Part shown: positions 9,163 through 17,703 of the stretch, piece by piece
Layout: the number at the start of each line of letters is the position of its first letter
Numbering within the stretch: position 1 is the first letter of the stretch
NCBI GenBank assembly: GCA_002085445.1
Contig: NBMI01000028.1
Span: forward strand, 1 to 64,000
Source of the DNA: Candidatus Parabeggiatoa sp. nov. 2
GTDB lineage: Bacteria; Pseudomonadota; Gammaproteobacteria; Beggiatoales; Beggiatoaceae
Length of the DNA stretch: 64,000 nt
Reading direction: 5' to 3'
Translations under genes and position numbers: made by a program
The notes under the pieces: model-generated
Databases searched by the model: none
What the model saw: the letters and a program-made list of their open reading frames with translations, nothing else
What the model was told of the DNA's origin: nothing

Positions 9163-10204
9163 TTAGTCAATATCAATCTCATGGTAACATTCTTCGCATC
9201 CTTCCTCTAGGAATTCTGCCACGTTAAGCATCTTCTCTTGCTCGATCAAAACCTTCAATTTTTTTCGCAACGCATTGTTATTAGGTTGCTTTTCAATTTG
9301 TACACCCAAGTTATCGAGGGCATCGTACCAAAAACCGTTCTCTTTGTAAACTTGATACCGTTGTGAAAGTGGCGTTTGTTCCAAGCGGCTAGTCAGCCGC
9401 GTTGAGGGTTTAGTGTAATGGAGAAAGGCACTGGCAAGCCAATCACTGGTTCGTTGTTCTGGATCCATGACGATAAAAACGAACCATTCATAGTCTTTAT
9501 TGGGTTTGAGACGCACATCAGAATCGGCCAATCGCAACTGGCATATCAAGTCGTCCTGAATAGGATGTTTATTACAATCATTCCGCTGGACGGTATATTC
9601 AATGATGGGTTCACTCGCGCCAAATTCGTTTAAGCTAAACTCAAGATCGCCCTCCCACCAGTAGGACATATACCAATAGAGAGTGGGTTGATCAGTCATG
9701 GTTAAACCGAGGCTGCGCTGTGGTGTAAGCGGTGCAATGATGAGTGGCAACCTTATTTTTGTTGGTAATGCCTCTGTCTTATCTGCGTTTTGGACAGTCT
9801 TTTTGAGAGTCTGCTCTGAGCCTCGACTCTGGCTAAAAGCGGCAAAACCGGATTTACCTCTTTTGAAAGCAAATCGGCCTCGACTCTGGCTAAAAGCGGC
9901 AAAACCGGATTTACCTCTTTTGAAAGCAAATCGGCCTCGACTCTGGCTAAAAGCGGCAAAACCGGATTTACCCCTTTTGAAAGAAAACCGGCCTCGACTC
10001 TGGCTAAAAGCGGCAAAACCCCTCAGCAACAACAGGCCCCGCCTCTCTTCTCATTTTTTTTGAGATGTCTGGTATTGGTATAACCGATTGACTGTGATAC
10101 TGTCCCGTTGCCCTTTCAGAAAAGTCGGCCGCAATCACAGTGGTTGTAGTCAACAAAGCGAAGGCCAAAATACAACGGCCTAAAAGTATTGTTAGCGTTT
10201 TCAT
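9163..10204 (-). pseudogene. DUF928 family secreted protein, repeat-expanded and frameshifted
   Basis: The start at 10204 has GGGTGA upstream and gives a good signal peptide (MKTLTILLGRCILAFALL, then VIAADFSER). That frame stops at 10004. The C-terminal DUF928 domain continues in another frame to 9163, with LPLIIAPLTPQRSLGLT, PTLYWYMSYWW and a late ALDNLGVQIE motif. The frame change lies within about 10010-10040, near a GAGGGG run. Just after it, a 19-residue unit containing GFAAFSQSRGRFAFKRGKS is repeated about three and a half times by exact 57-bp DNA repeats. These are in frame, so they lengthen the protein without shifting it. DUF928 proteins have no established function but accompany CHAT proteins and TPS haemagglutinins. 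Either a pseudogene or an assembly error; domain identity is fairly sure. Confidence 0.72.
9821..10020. repeat. 57-bp tandem repeat inside the DUF928 gene
   Basis: Three full units (9821-9877, 9878-9934, 9935-9991) and a partial fourth each start CCTCGACTCTGGCTAAAAGC. Units one to three are almost identical, so the expansion is recent. Confidence 0.9.
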
Positions 10205-10352
10205 TAGTATCACCCTATAAATTACACTTTGCACAAATTGCGCTTTTGGTAAGGGATCATGTTACCCCTTTTTCCTTTCCCCTTGCTATTTTTTCCTCGC
10301 CTCTAACAAGCTCAATTTATGAGATGACGAAGTATACTGCAAACTAGGCAGG

Positions 10353-10460
10353 CGTCCAAACTTGAGTTTGGAGTCCAAACCTTTAGGTTTGGCAGGAGCC
10401 CAAACTTGAGTTTGGAGTCCAAACCTTTAGGTTTGGCAGGTGTCCAAACTAACGTTTGGC
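10353..10460. repeat. GGAGTC-hairpin cluster (second REP-like family)
   Basis: Tandem copies of CCAAACTTGAGTTTGG and CCAAACCTTTAGGTTTGG are joined by GGAGT or GCAGG links. Each is a near-perfect palindrome. More copies lie at 5870-5940, 10985-11150, 14220-14280 and 33775-33955. Confidence 0.85.
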
Positions 10461-10985
10461 CGTGCCCAATAGAACATTGACAGAGTACTAACTTCTGAAC
10501 AAAAGTTTTCTCAAAGCCGAAAATTTTGCCGAGCATTTTTCATTTTTCATCTCAAAGGAAAGGGCCGATAAAGGCCTTACAATCAATAAGTTAAATACCT
10601 GCCTTTTATACGGAACGGACTTTAAAGCTGTAAAAATGAGAGTGTGTCCCACTTGTCCAAGTAGGAAGTTTTTAGGAAAAAGGGCCTGCAATCAAATCAA
10701 GTTAATCAATTTGACAACATGGCCCTCAAAAAATGAAAAATGAAGAATGAAGAATGAACAAAGACTTATAAAAAATTTTAAGTCCAAACTTTAGCAGGAG
10801 TCCAAAGTTTGACAGTCGTCCAAACTAACTAATGGCCGTGCCCAATAGAACATTGACAGAGTACTAACTTCTGAGCAAATGTTTTTTTCAGCAAAAATAT
10901 TGCCGAGAATTCATTTTTTAGTTTTCATCTCAAAGGAAAGGGCCGATAAAGGCCTTACAATCAATAAGTTTATACTCCTGCCTTT
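10458..10985. repeat. Direct duplication of a 150-bp spacer block around a transposon-end fragment
   Basis: The blocks 10458-10610 and 10829-10985 both begin GGCCGTGCCCAATAGAACAT and run in parallel to GGCCTTACAATCAATAAGTT with scattered differences. Between them, at about 10641-10735, lies another copy of the GTGTGTCCCACTTGTCC transposon end. No gene is visible in the whole stretch. Confidence 0.75.
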
Positions 10986-11149
10986 CGTTTGGACGGATTT
11001 AAGGGCACTGCCAAACTCAAGTTTGGACTCCATACCGAAGCCAAACCTTTCCGTTTGGACTCCATACTGCCAAACCTTTCCGTTTGGACTCCAATTTAAA
11101 CTTGGGGGGTTTGGATTCTAAGCTTTGTCCAAACCTTTCCGTTTGGACT

Positions 11150-13030
11150 CCATCTCATCGGCCATTTGGGCGTACTTCGTATTGGTACTTAAATTTTTGT
11201 CATGATTTTGTTTGTAAAACAAGATGTTAGTTATTATAAAATAATCACTCGAAAATAATATAACCCCCGTAAATTTTCTAACAAATGCCTTAGTAATCTG
11301 ATTAAAATGACTCGCTATTATATATAATTAATTGAAAGTGTTATTTTTATAATAATATGACCAAAAAACGTCGTGAACGGCCTTCTTTATCGCCGCGTAT
11401 TTTGGTTTTAACCCTACTTTAAGTCTGGTTTAGTAGAATGACGACTATTCGTTAAAATATTCATAGAGGCACGTTTTTTTAAATCGACTTAAATTAACGC
11501 TTATAATACAATCACTTATATGTTATGAGTACACAAAATTTGTTGTGAAGTTGTGGTCTCCATTGGAACGGAGACCCGTCAAAAAGTGATCTAATTATTA
11601 TCGTGAGTATTGCGTCTGTTTGGCGACCGCCTCTTATTATGACTAATCATCAAGTTGAATAGACTGATATAGGCTGGTACTGTGCTGTTTATTTTTTACA
11701 AAATAGTCCAAAAAATAGCGTGCCAAACACTGAAGAATCAAGTCGGCATTTTATTGAGATTTCATTTTTACAAAAAAAAGTCACTTTATGAGTGTCAATT
11801 CAAACCTCAAAAGCCTTATCTTGAGCCAGCTAAAAAACTTACTCACATAAAAGGTTTTTTTAGAATTGAGTTGTCCCTAAATCAGTCAAACATAAGGGGC
11901 CTTGTAGGCACGCACTGGCACAAATTGCGTTTATTCAATGTCTTACGCTCGCGATAAATTTGGGGCCTTTGAGTCAGATTTCTCTTATGCTCGTGTCTGA
12001 CTTTAACTTCAGTTTCTAGCGCTGCTCACTATAATATAAGGAACGTGGCAACTTTAAACTGACGCAATAGTCGTTTTGAGACCGGTGTTGCTAACAAATT
12101 TAGTCGGTATTAAAAAGTTAAAGCTTTGAGAGTTTTTTTAAGGGACATGCGTCTATGACTTTCGGCCTCATCCCTAAGAGTATGTTTTAAAAGTTTTGGC
12201 TTGGAGGCCTTCATAAGTCTGGCTGATGGGTGATTTTCTGAAATCTTAATAATGTGATCTCGACTGGTTGGCGAGGTGAGTTATAGATTTCTTAATTCTA
12301 TCAATTCGTTATTTATAATGACTTTTAAATCAATCAGTTAAAAAATATTGACTGACTCCGAAAAGTCTATGGCCCACAATTTGTAAGTTTTGGCGTATTG
12401 ATGTTAAGGGTTTACTTGTCAAAAAATCTCTTTTATTTAGCTGATTATTTTCAATCAATTGATATCGATCATTTTAATTAACTGATTATTTTCAAGCAAT
12501 TGATAGCGATCATTTTAATCAACTGATTATTTTCAACCAATTGATATTGCTCAAATTTCTATAACTGCTCAGAAAAATCTGTCGAACTCACGTTATAAAA
12601 ACACGCCAATGGTTTTGTTGGGTGGATGACGCGCTATGTTCCACCCGATGTGGCTAGACTTCAAACGGACAAAATTTCTGATTTTCGAGAGTCCCGACAA
12701 ATTGGGCGACCACAACGGATTAGCCCTACATGCGAGAGACGGTTTTTAGGGCCATATCCCCGCGCAAGCGGGTTGCAAAACGAAAAGTTGACCGTGTGCC
12801 GCAAGCAACGCTAATGGTTTTGTTGGGTGGATGACGCGCTATGTTCTACCCGATGTGGCGCAAAATATTTATAATGACGAAAGAAATCAATCAGTTAAAA
12901 AACATTGACTGACTTATTTCAGTCTATGGCCCACAATTTTCCCGTTTTGGCGTATTGATGTTAAGGGTTTACTTGTCAAAAAATCTCTTTTAATTAGCTG
13001 ATTATTTTCAATCAATTGATATCGATAAAA
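11150..13030. other. AT-rich decayed region without intact genes
   Basis: No open frame here has a credible start, ribosome site or protein-like composition; stops interrupt all frames. Two blocks are present in duplicate. A roughly 100-bp block containing GGCGTATTGATGTTAAGGG and GCTGATTATTTTCAATCAAT occurs at about 12390-12475 and 12940-13025, and its tail is also repeated in tandem at about 12440-12545. A block with GGTTTTGTTGGGTGGATGAC lies near 12609 and 12813. The stretch near 11357-11420 (MTKKRRERPSLSPRI, then stops) may be the start of a decayed gene, but I cannot name it. Confidence 0.5.
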
Positions 13031-13374
13031 TTCTCGCCGACGAAGAACCGGCCCACTAAAGGCAATCTTTCGCCGACGAAGAACTGGCCCACTAAAGGCA
13101 ATCTCTCGCCGACGAAGAACTGGCCCACTAAATAAAGGCTCTCGCCGATGATGAACCGGCCCACTAAAGGCAATCTCTCGCCTTTGATGAAGCGGCCCAC
13201 TAAGAGCAGGTTTTAAAAGTCCAATAATCAATCACTTATAAAATCGTGTCTGGCTTATAAAACAAGGAGTTAAGTTGAGTTTAAAAACACGTTCTAAAGG
13301 TAATCTCTCGCCTTTGATGAACCGGCCCACTAAAGGCAATCTCTCGCCGATGATGAACCGGCCCGCTAGACTTT
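13031..13374. repeat. Second and third copies of the 36-bp hairpin array
   Basis: About five units lie at 13031-13203 and about two and a half at 13297-13374, with CTCGCCGACGAAGAAC or CTCGCCTTTGATGAAC and GGCCCACTAAA in each unit. They match the array at 5295-5662 but carry the GGCAATC variant in the palindrome arm. Confidence 0.88.
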
Positions 13375-13418
13375 ATAGCGTCACAATTTGCGTGTGTTTG
13401 TCATTTCGACAAACGCAA

Positions 13419-14104
13419 GGCGCTAAAGCGCCTACTACAAACGCAAGGCGCTAAAGCGCCTACTACAAACGCACGCAAAAAAGCTGCTACTACAAACTAA
13501 GGCGCTAAAGCACCTACTACAAACTCAGGCGCTAAAGCACCTACTACAAACTCAGGCGCTAAAGCGCCTACTACAAACGCAAGGCGCTAAAGCACCTACT
13601 ACAAACGCAGGCGCTAAAGCGCCTACTACAAACGCAAGGCGCTAAAGCACCTACTACAAACGCAGGCGCTAAAGCACCTACTACAAACTCAGGCGCTAAA
13701 GCACCTACTACAAACTCAGGCGCTAAAGCGCCTACTACAAACGCAAGCAAAAATGCGCTACTACAAACGCAAGGCGCTAAAGCACCTACTACAAACGCAA
13801 GCAAAAATGCGCTACTACAAACTCAGGCGCTAAAGCGCCTACTACAAACGCAAGCAAAAATGCGCTACTACAAACGCAAGGCGTTGAAGCGCCTACTACA
13901 AACGCAAGCAAAAATGCGCTACTACAAACGCAAGGCGTTGAAGCGTCTACTACAAACTCAGGCGCTAAAGCGCCTACTACAAACGCAAGGCACTACAAAC
14001 GCAAGGCGCTAAAGCACCTACTACAAACTCAGGCGCTAAAGCACCTACTACAAACTAAGGCGTTAAAGCGCCTACTACAAACTAAGGCGCTAAAGCGCCT
14101 ACTA
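13419..14104. repeat. Array of about 26 hairpin units with TACTACAAAC tails
   Basis: Units of 27-29 bp consist of a stem (GGCGCTAAAGCGCC, the one-mismatch GGCGCTAAAGCACC, or a variant with GCAAAAATGCGC) followed by TACTACAAAC and a short link of GCAA, TCA or TAA. Runs of the two stem types alternate. No unique spacers separate the units, so this is not a CRISPR. It is the largest cluster of the GTAG-hairpin family and lies downstream of the haemagglutinin gene. Confidence 0.93.
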
Positions 14105-14292
14105 AGTACTGAAGCAAAAATAAACAGGTATTTTCATTGAATATCCCCCTTTAACTTCGGTTAGCATCATTCTCAACGACTGAAACTATAACTTGTTGTA
14201 AATAGTCTATTTTTTATATTAAAGTTTGGATTCCTGCCAAACCTTTCCGTTTGGACTCCATACTCAAGTTTGGACTCCGGTGGCGGTATTTG

Positions 14293-16992
14293 TCAAAACA
14301 ATTGTTCTGGAATCATCTGACTTTCCTGGGTGTCAGGTTCATATCCACGCGCTTTATTAGCGGCTTTTGAATTTGGCCGGCATCCCGTCAACAGGGCCAG
14401 TCTCAGAGGGCGGTGCGCTTGAGTCCCTTGGCGTTTTTGGGAAGAAGCCACGGGCTTGTCTATCTGCACCAATAACGGCCCACTGGCGAATAAATCGCCG
14501 GCGGCGTTGGTGGAGCCTTCGCTTGTAATTAATACCAAACTACTGAGATTTTCGGCCAGTCGTTGATCACAGGGTGTGTCAATTAACTGGCTGGCATCCA
14601 CAAAAGTCGCCGGCAGTGCAAATAACCCTTCTACCGCGTTGCCATCGGGGGTGCTAATAGTCACTTCACCATCAACACCCAATTCTGAGGAGGCATTGAT
14701 GATTTGTCCTATCGGTTCACCGGTAAAGTTATAAACCCCGGTTGTGGTGATGTTGATGTTGCCACCGGCCCCTTTTTTGGCTTTGGCGAAAATTTGACTG
14801 CCATCAAGGACGATAAAGTTGGGTTTCAGCGTGATATTGCCACCGCCACCGAACTCTTCACTGACACTGCTGGTGATTTGGCTATTGATGAGATAAACGT
14901 AACCTGAAGCGGTGATAGCCAGGTTACCGCCATCGGCACTTTCGGCTGAGGTTTCCACCGTGCTATCACGCATATGGAGCCGATCCCCGATGGTCAGTGT
15001 TATTTGCCCGGCATCACCCTTAGCTTTACTGTGTGCCGTGATTCGACCCGATGAAGCTAAGGTGATAGTTTGAGCCTGAATGTCGATATTTCCACCTTTC
15101 CCATCTCCCCAAGTCTCGGCGTAGATTTCAGCTTTATCGGTTAGCTGTAAATCACCGACTTTCAACACCAGGGTGCCACCATTACCGGGATTGTCAGCCG
15201 TACTCTGTGAAGACGTAAACAGGCCACTACTCAAACCTTCGTCATCTTGACCTGAGAAGGTGGCCTCTTTTGCCACTTCTACATAGAGCTTGCCACCTTG
15301 ACCGGGGCCAAAGGTAATCGAGCCTATCTGGGCCCCGTCAGCCAGTTGTAAGCGTCCCGCTATCAATTCAATTGTGCCAGCGTCGCCAGCCTCGGCCATT
15401 TCGCCTTGACTGTTTGCTTGCACATAACCACCGACACCGTAACTGTCTAAACCTTCGAGCTTGACTAAATCACTGACCAAGATTTTGATATTGCCGCCTC
15501 GACCGGTTCCCTCGCTATTGGCTACTAGACGAGTACCTTCTTTGAGAATTAATTGATTAGCTTCCAATACAACGGAACCTCCCTCACCCGAACCCAGTGT
15601 ACTTGCTTCTATGCCGCTGGTTTGAGCCTCGTTTTCACCAGATAAGGTAACATTTTCGGCGATCTTGAGGCTTATGTTGCCCCCTTGACCACTCCCTTCG
15701 GTGATTGTGCCTATCAGGGCACCGTCCGTGAGATGTAATTGTCTGGCTTCTAAGGTCACCGTGCCACCGTGACCAGCATTTTCCATTTGACCATAAGCAT
15801 TCGCGTCAATAGCACTGCTATATCCATCACGACTTAATCCTGAGAGCGTGATGGCCTCTGTTGCTCGAATGTTGAGATTGCCACCCTGGCCCAGCCCTTC
15901 TGTGGCCGCTGTTATAAATGCCCCTTCTTTGAGGTTAAAGGTACCTGTTTCTAATTCTAGGTTCCCTCCGTCACCGCCACCTTCACGCGAAATGACCTTA
16001 ATCCCGCTATTTTGTACCTGATCCTCATCATCAACTATCTCACCTGAAAACTCAGTCAATCCTGTGACTTTGATTTTTATATTGCCACCTCGTCCGGCAC
16101 CATAAGTGTCGCTGATAAACAGTCCGCCATGGGTTGCTATTAAATTCTCAGCTTGCACAGAGATTCCCCCGCCGTCTGTCGCACCCAGTGTATCGGCTAC
16201 TATGAAGGTGTTATCCACCAAAAACTGTCCGCCGCGAATAAAAATACTGCCTCCACCTTCACCACTCGTTTTCACGGTTGAATCTCGCAAAGTGATATCG
16301 CCTGCTTGGGCAGATAACACTAAGTCTTGTGGCAGCAGCGTGACATCGCCTTGGTTTGCCACGCCCGCTAGGTTAATACGTCCCGCCGCCGCCTCTAAAA
16401 AGGCCTCGGTGATCTGTAGGGTACCTCCAACGAGAGATAAAGTTTTGCCCTCTTTAGATGTGAGTTGACTGCCCTCAATACTCAAAGGTTGCGGGTTTTG
16501 TGTGATAAAACCAAATGCTGACACGGGTGCAACTGTCAACAAACTCTTGGAGGGGGTTGAGGCGTTAAATTCGCTACCATCGCTAAAACGCAACGTGTCG
16601 GCGCTGCTGGCGTGAAAAGAACCTTGCACATCTAGGGTGGCATTTGGCCCAAACATCAGGCCGGCCGGGTTAATTAAGTAAACATCAGCCTCTGGAATAA
16701 GGCTCCTGATGGCACCATCAATACTGGAGGGCGTTCCGCCCGTCACGCGGCTAATGACATTGCTGATGCTGTCAGGCCCCGAGAAAGTGGCACTTTCGTT
16801 GCTGTTGAGATTTAATTTCCCAAAGCTGTGAAATAGGTTGCTGCCGTGCTGTTGTCCCAACTCAGCGCCAATGGCATAGTCGGGGCCGTCAAGGGCCAGA
16901 CGGGAGCCTAAGGTGCCGTCTAGTGTTACTTCAGCGTGAAGGGTGGCACTACTTAAGAAGCTTACTAAAGATAATGGAATAAAAACTTTCAT
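14293..16992 (-). CDS. TpsA-type filamentous haemagglutinin exoprotein
   Basis: The 899-residue product has a signal peptide (about 1-20) and a haemagglutination-activity TPS domain (about 22-280). This includes VSRVTGGTPSSIDGAIRS and INPAGLMFGPNATLDVQGSF, the NP-L type motif that directs secretion through an FhaC/TpsB outer-membrane pore. The rest is a glycine-rich beta-helix in which units such as GGNIxIxA and LTDGAxIGTxTxGxGQGG repeat about every 60-90 residues. The C-terminus has a CDQRLAEN segment often found in cyanobacterial and Beggiatoa members. No TpsB pore gene is in the window. The start has AGGATAAC about 9 nt upstream. It is probably a surface or released adhesin working with the neighbouring CHAT and DUF928 proteins. 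Confidence 0.88.
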   Translation of the reverse strand: MKVFIPLSLVSFLSSATLHAEVTLDGTLGSRLALDGPDYAIGAELGQQHGSNLFHSFGKLNLNSNESATFSGPDSISNVISRVTGGTPSSIDGAIRSLIPEADVYLINPAGLMFGPNATLDVQGSFHASSADTLRFSDGSEFNASTPSKSLLTVAPVSAFGFITQNPQPLSIEGSQLTSKEGKTLSLVGGTLQITEAFLEAAAGRINLAGVANQGDVTLLPQDLVLSAQAGDITLRDSTVKTSGEGGGSIFIRGGQFLVDNTFIVADTLGATDGGGISVQAENLIATHGGLFISDTYGAGRGGNIKIKVTGLTEFSGEIVDDEDQVQNSGIKVISREGGGDGGNLELETGTFNLKEGAFITAATEGLGQGGNLNIRATEAITLSGLSRDGYSSAIDANAYGQMENAGHGGTVTLEARQLHLTDGALIGTITEGSGQGGNISLKIAENVTLSGENEAQTSGIEASTLGSGEGGSVVLEANQLILKEGTRLVANSEGTGRGGNIKILVSDLVKLEGLDSYGVGGYVQANSQGEMAEAGDAGTIELIAGRLQLADGAQIGSITFGPGQGGKLYVEVAKEATFSGQDDEGLSSGLFTSSQSTADNPGNGGTLVLKVGDLQLTDKAEIYAETWGDGKGGNIDIQAQTITLASSGRITAHSKAKGDAGQITLTIGDRLHMRDSTVETSAESADGGNLAITASGYVYLINSQITSSVSEEFGGGGNITLKPNFIVLDGSQIFAKAKKGAGGNINITTTGVYNFTGEPIGQIINASSELGVDGEVTISTPDGNAVEGLFALPATFVDASQLIDTPCDQRLAENLSSLVLITSEGSTNAAGDLFASGPLLVQIDKPVASSQKRQGTQAHRPLRLALLTGCRPNSKAANKARGYEPDTQESQMIPEQLF

Positions 16993-17703
16993 GGGTAGTT
17001 ATCCTGTCATGGGGAATGAGTTATAACAAATTCATAATTATCAGTTTGCCATGATCCATTAAGGTACATCCAAAAAATAAATTATACCAAAAATACCGGC
17101 GTTTGTTGAAAAAACGATTCCAATTAGTGTCTGGGAGAGTTAATTTTTTTGGATCCCCTAAGTCAACCAAATTTCTTCCCTTGGTGCGGTTAAACTGTCG
17201 GGGGCCGATTAGCCGCTAGGCGTAATCTGGGATGAAAATGATTAGCTCTCTATGCCCCACCGATTTTGGACGAAAGAATTGGAAATTTTGGATTAAATAT
17301 TATGTCATTCAAATACTTACCTGAAAAAGCACCCAAAACGGGATCAAACTTATCTCGCTCCGCGAAGAACGAAGTTGATCTGCTCCGCGAAGAACGAAAG
17401 TTGATCTGCTCCGCGAAAAACGAAAAGTTCGAAGTTGTGCGAGATAACGAAGGTACCCAAACAGCGATATTTTCAAAACGAAAGCTTTTAGCCAAACTTT
17501 GTTCTCTCGCACAGCGAATGACTGCGGATCGAAGTGACGCTAGTTCATTGCTTTAGCTGTTGGCGAGCGAGGCGTTTTGCAAGTCCCTCATCAAAAAATG
17601 AGTTGCAATTATAGTTATTAAAGTTTGGACTCCTGCCAAATTTAAAACGACTCCAGAGCCGGTTGCAAACCGGCTTTGGCAAATAAAATTTGAACTTTGA
17701 GTT
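16993..17703. other. Spacer between haemagglutinin and giant adhesin genes
   Basis: No gene is supported. It holds three tandem copies of a roughly 26-bp unit with CTCCGCGAAGAACGAA (about 17358-17420), a TGAGGGACTTGCAAAAC-type end on the minus strand near 17567-17590 (also the end of the element at 41661-41836), and a GGAGTC-type hairpin near 17620. Confidence 0.55.

Noticed and set aside
11682-11957. Small gene of 91 codons
   Set aside because: No ribosome site and a composition typical of AT-rich non-coding DNA; it lies in a region full of stops and duplicated debris.
13419-14104. CRISPR array
   Set aside because: Units repeat every 27-29 bp without unique spacers, the repeat itself is a short hairpin with a tail, and no cas genes are in the window.
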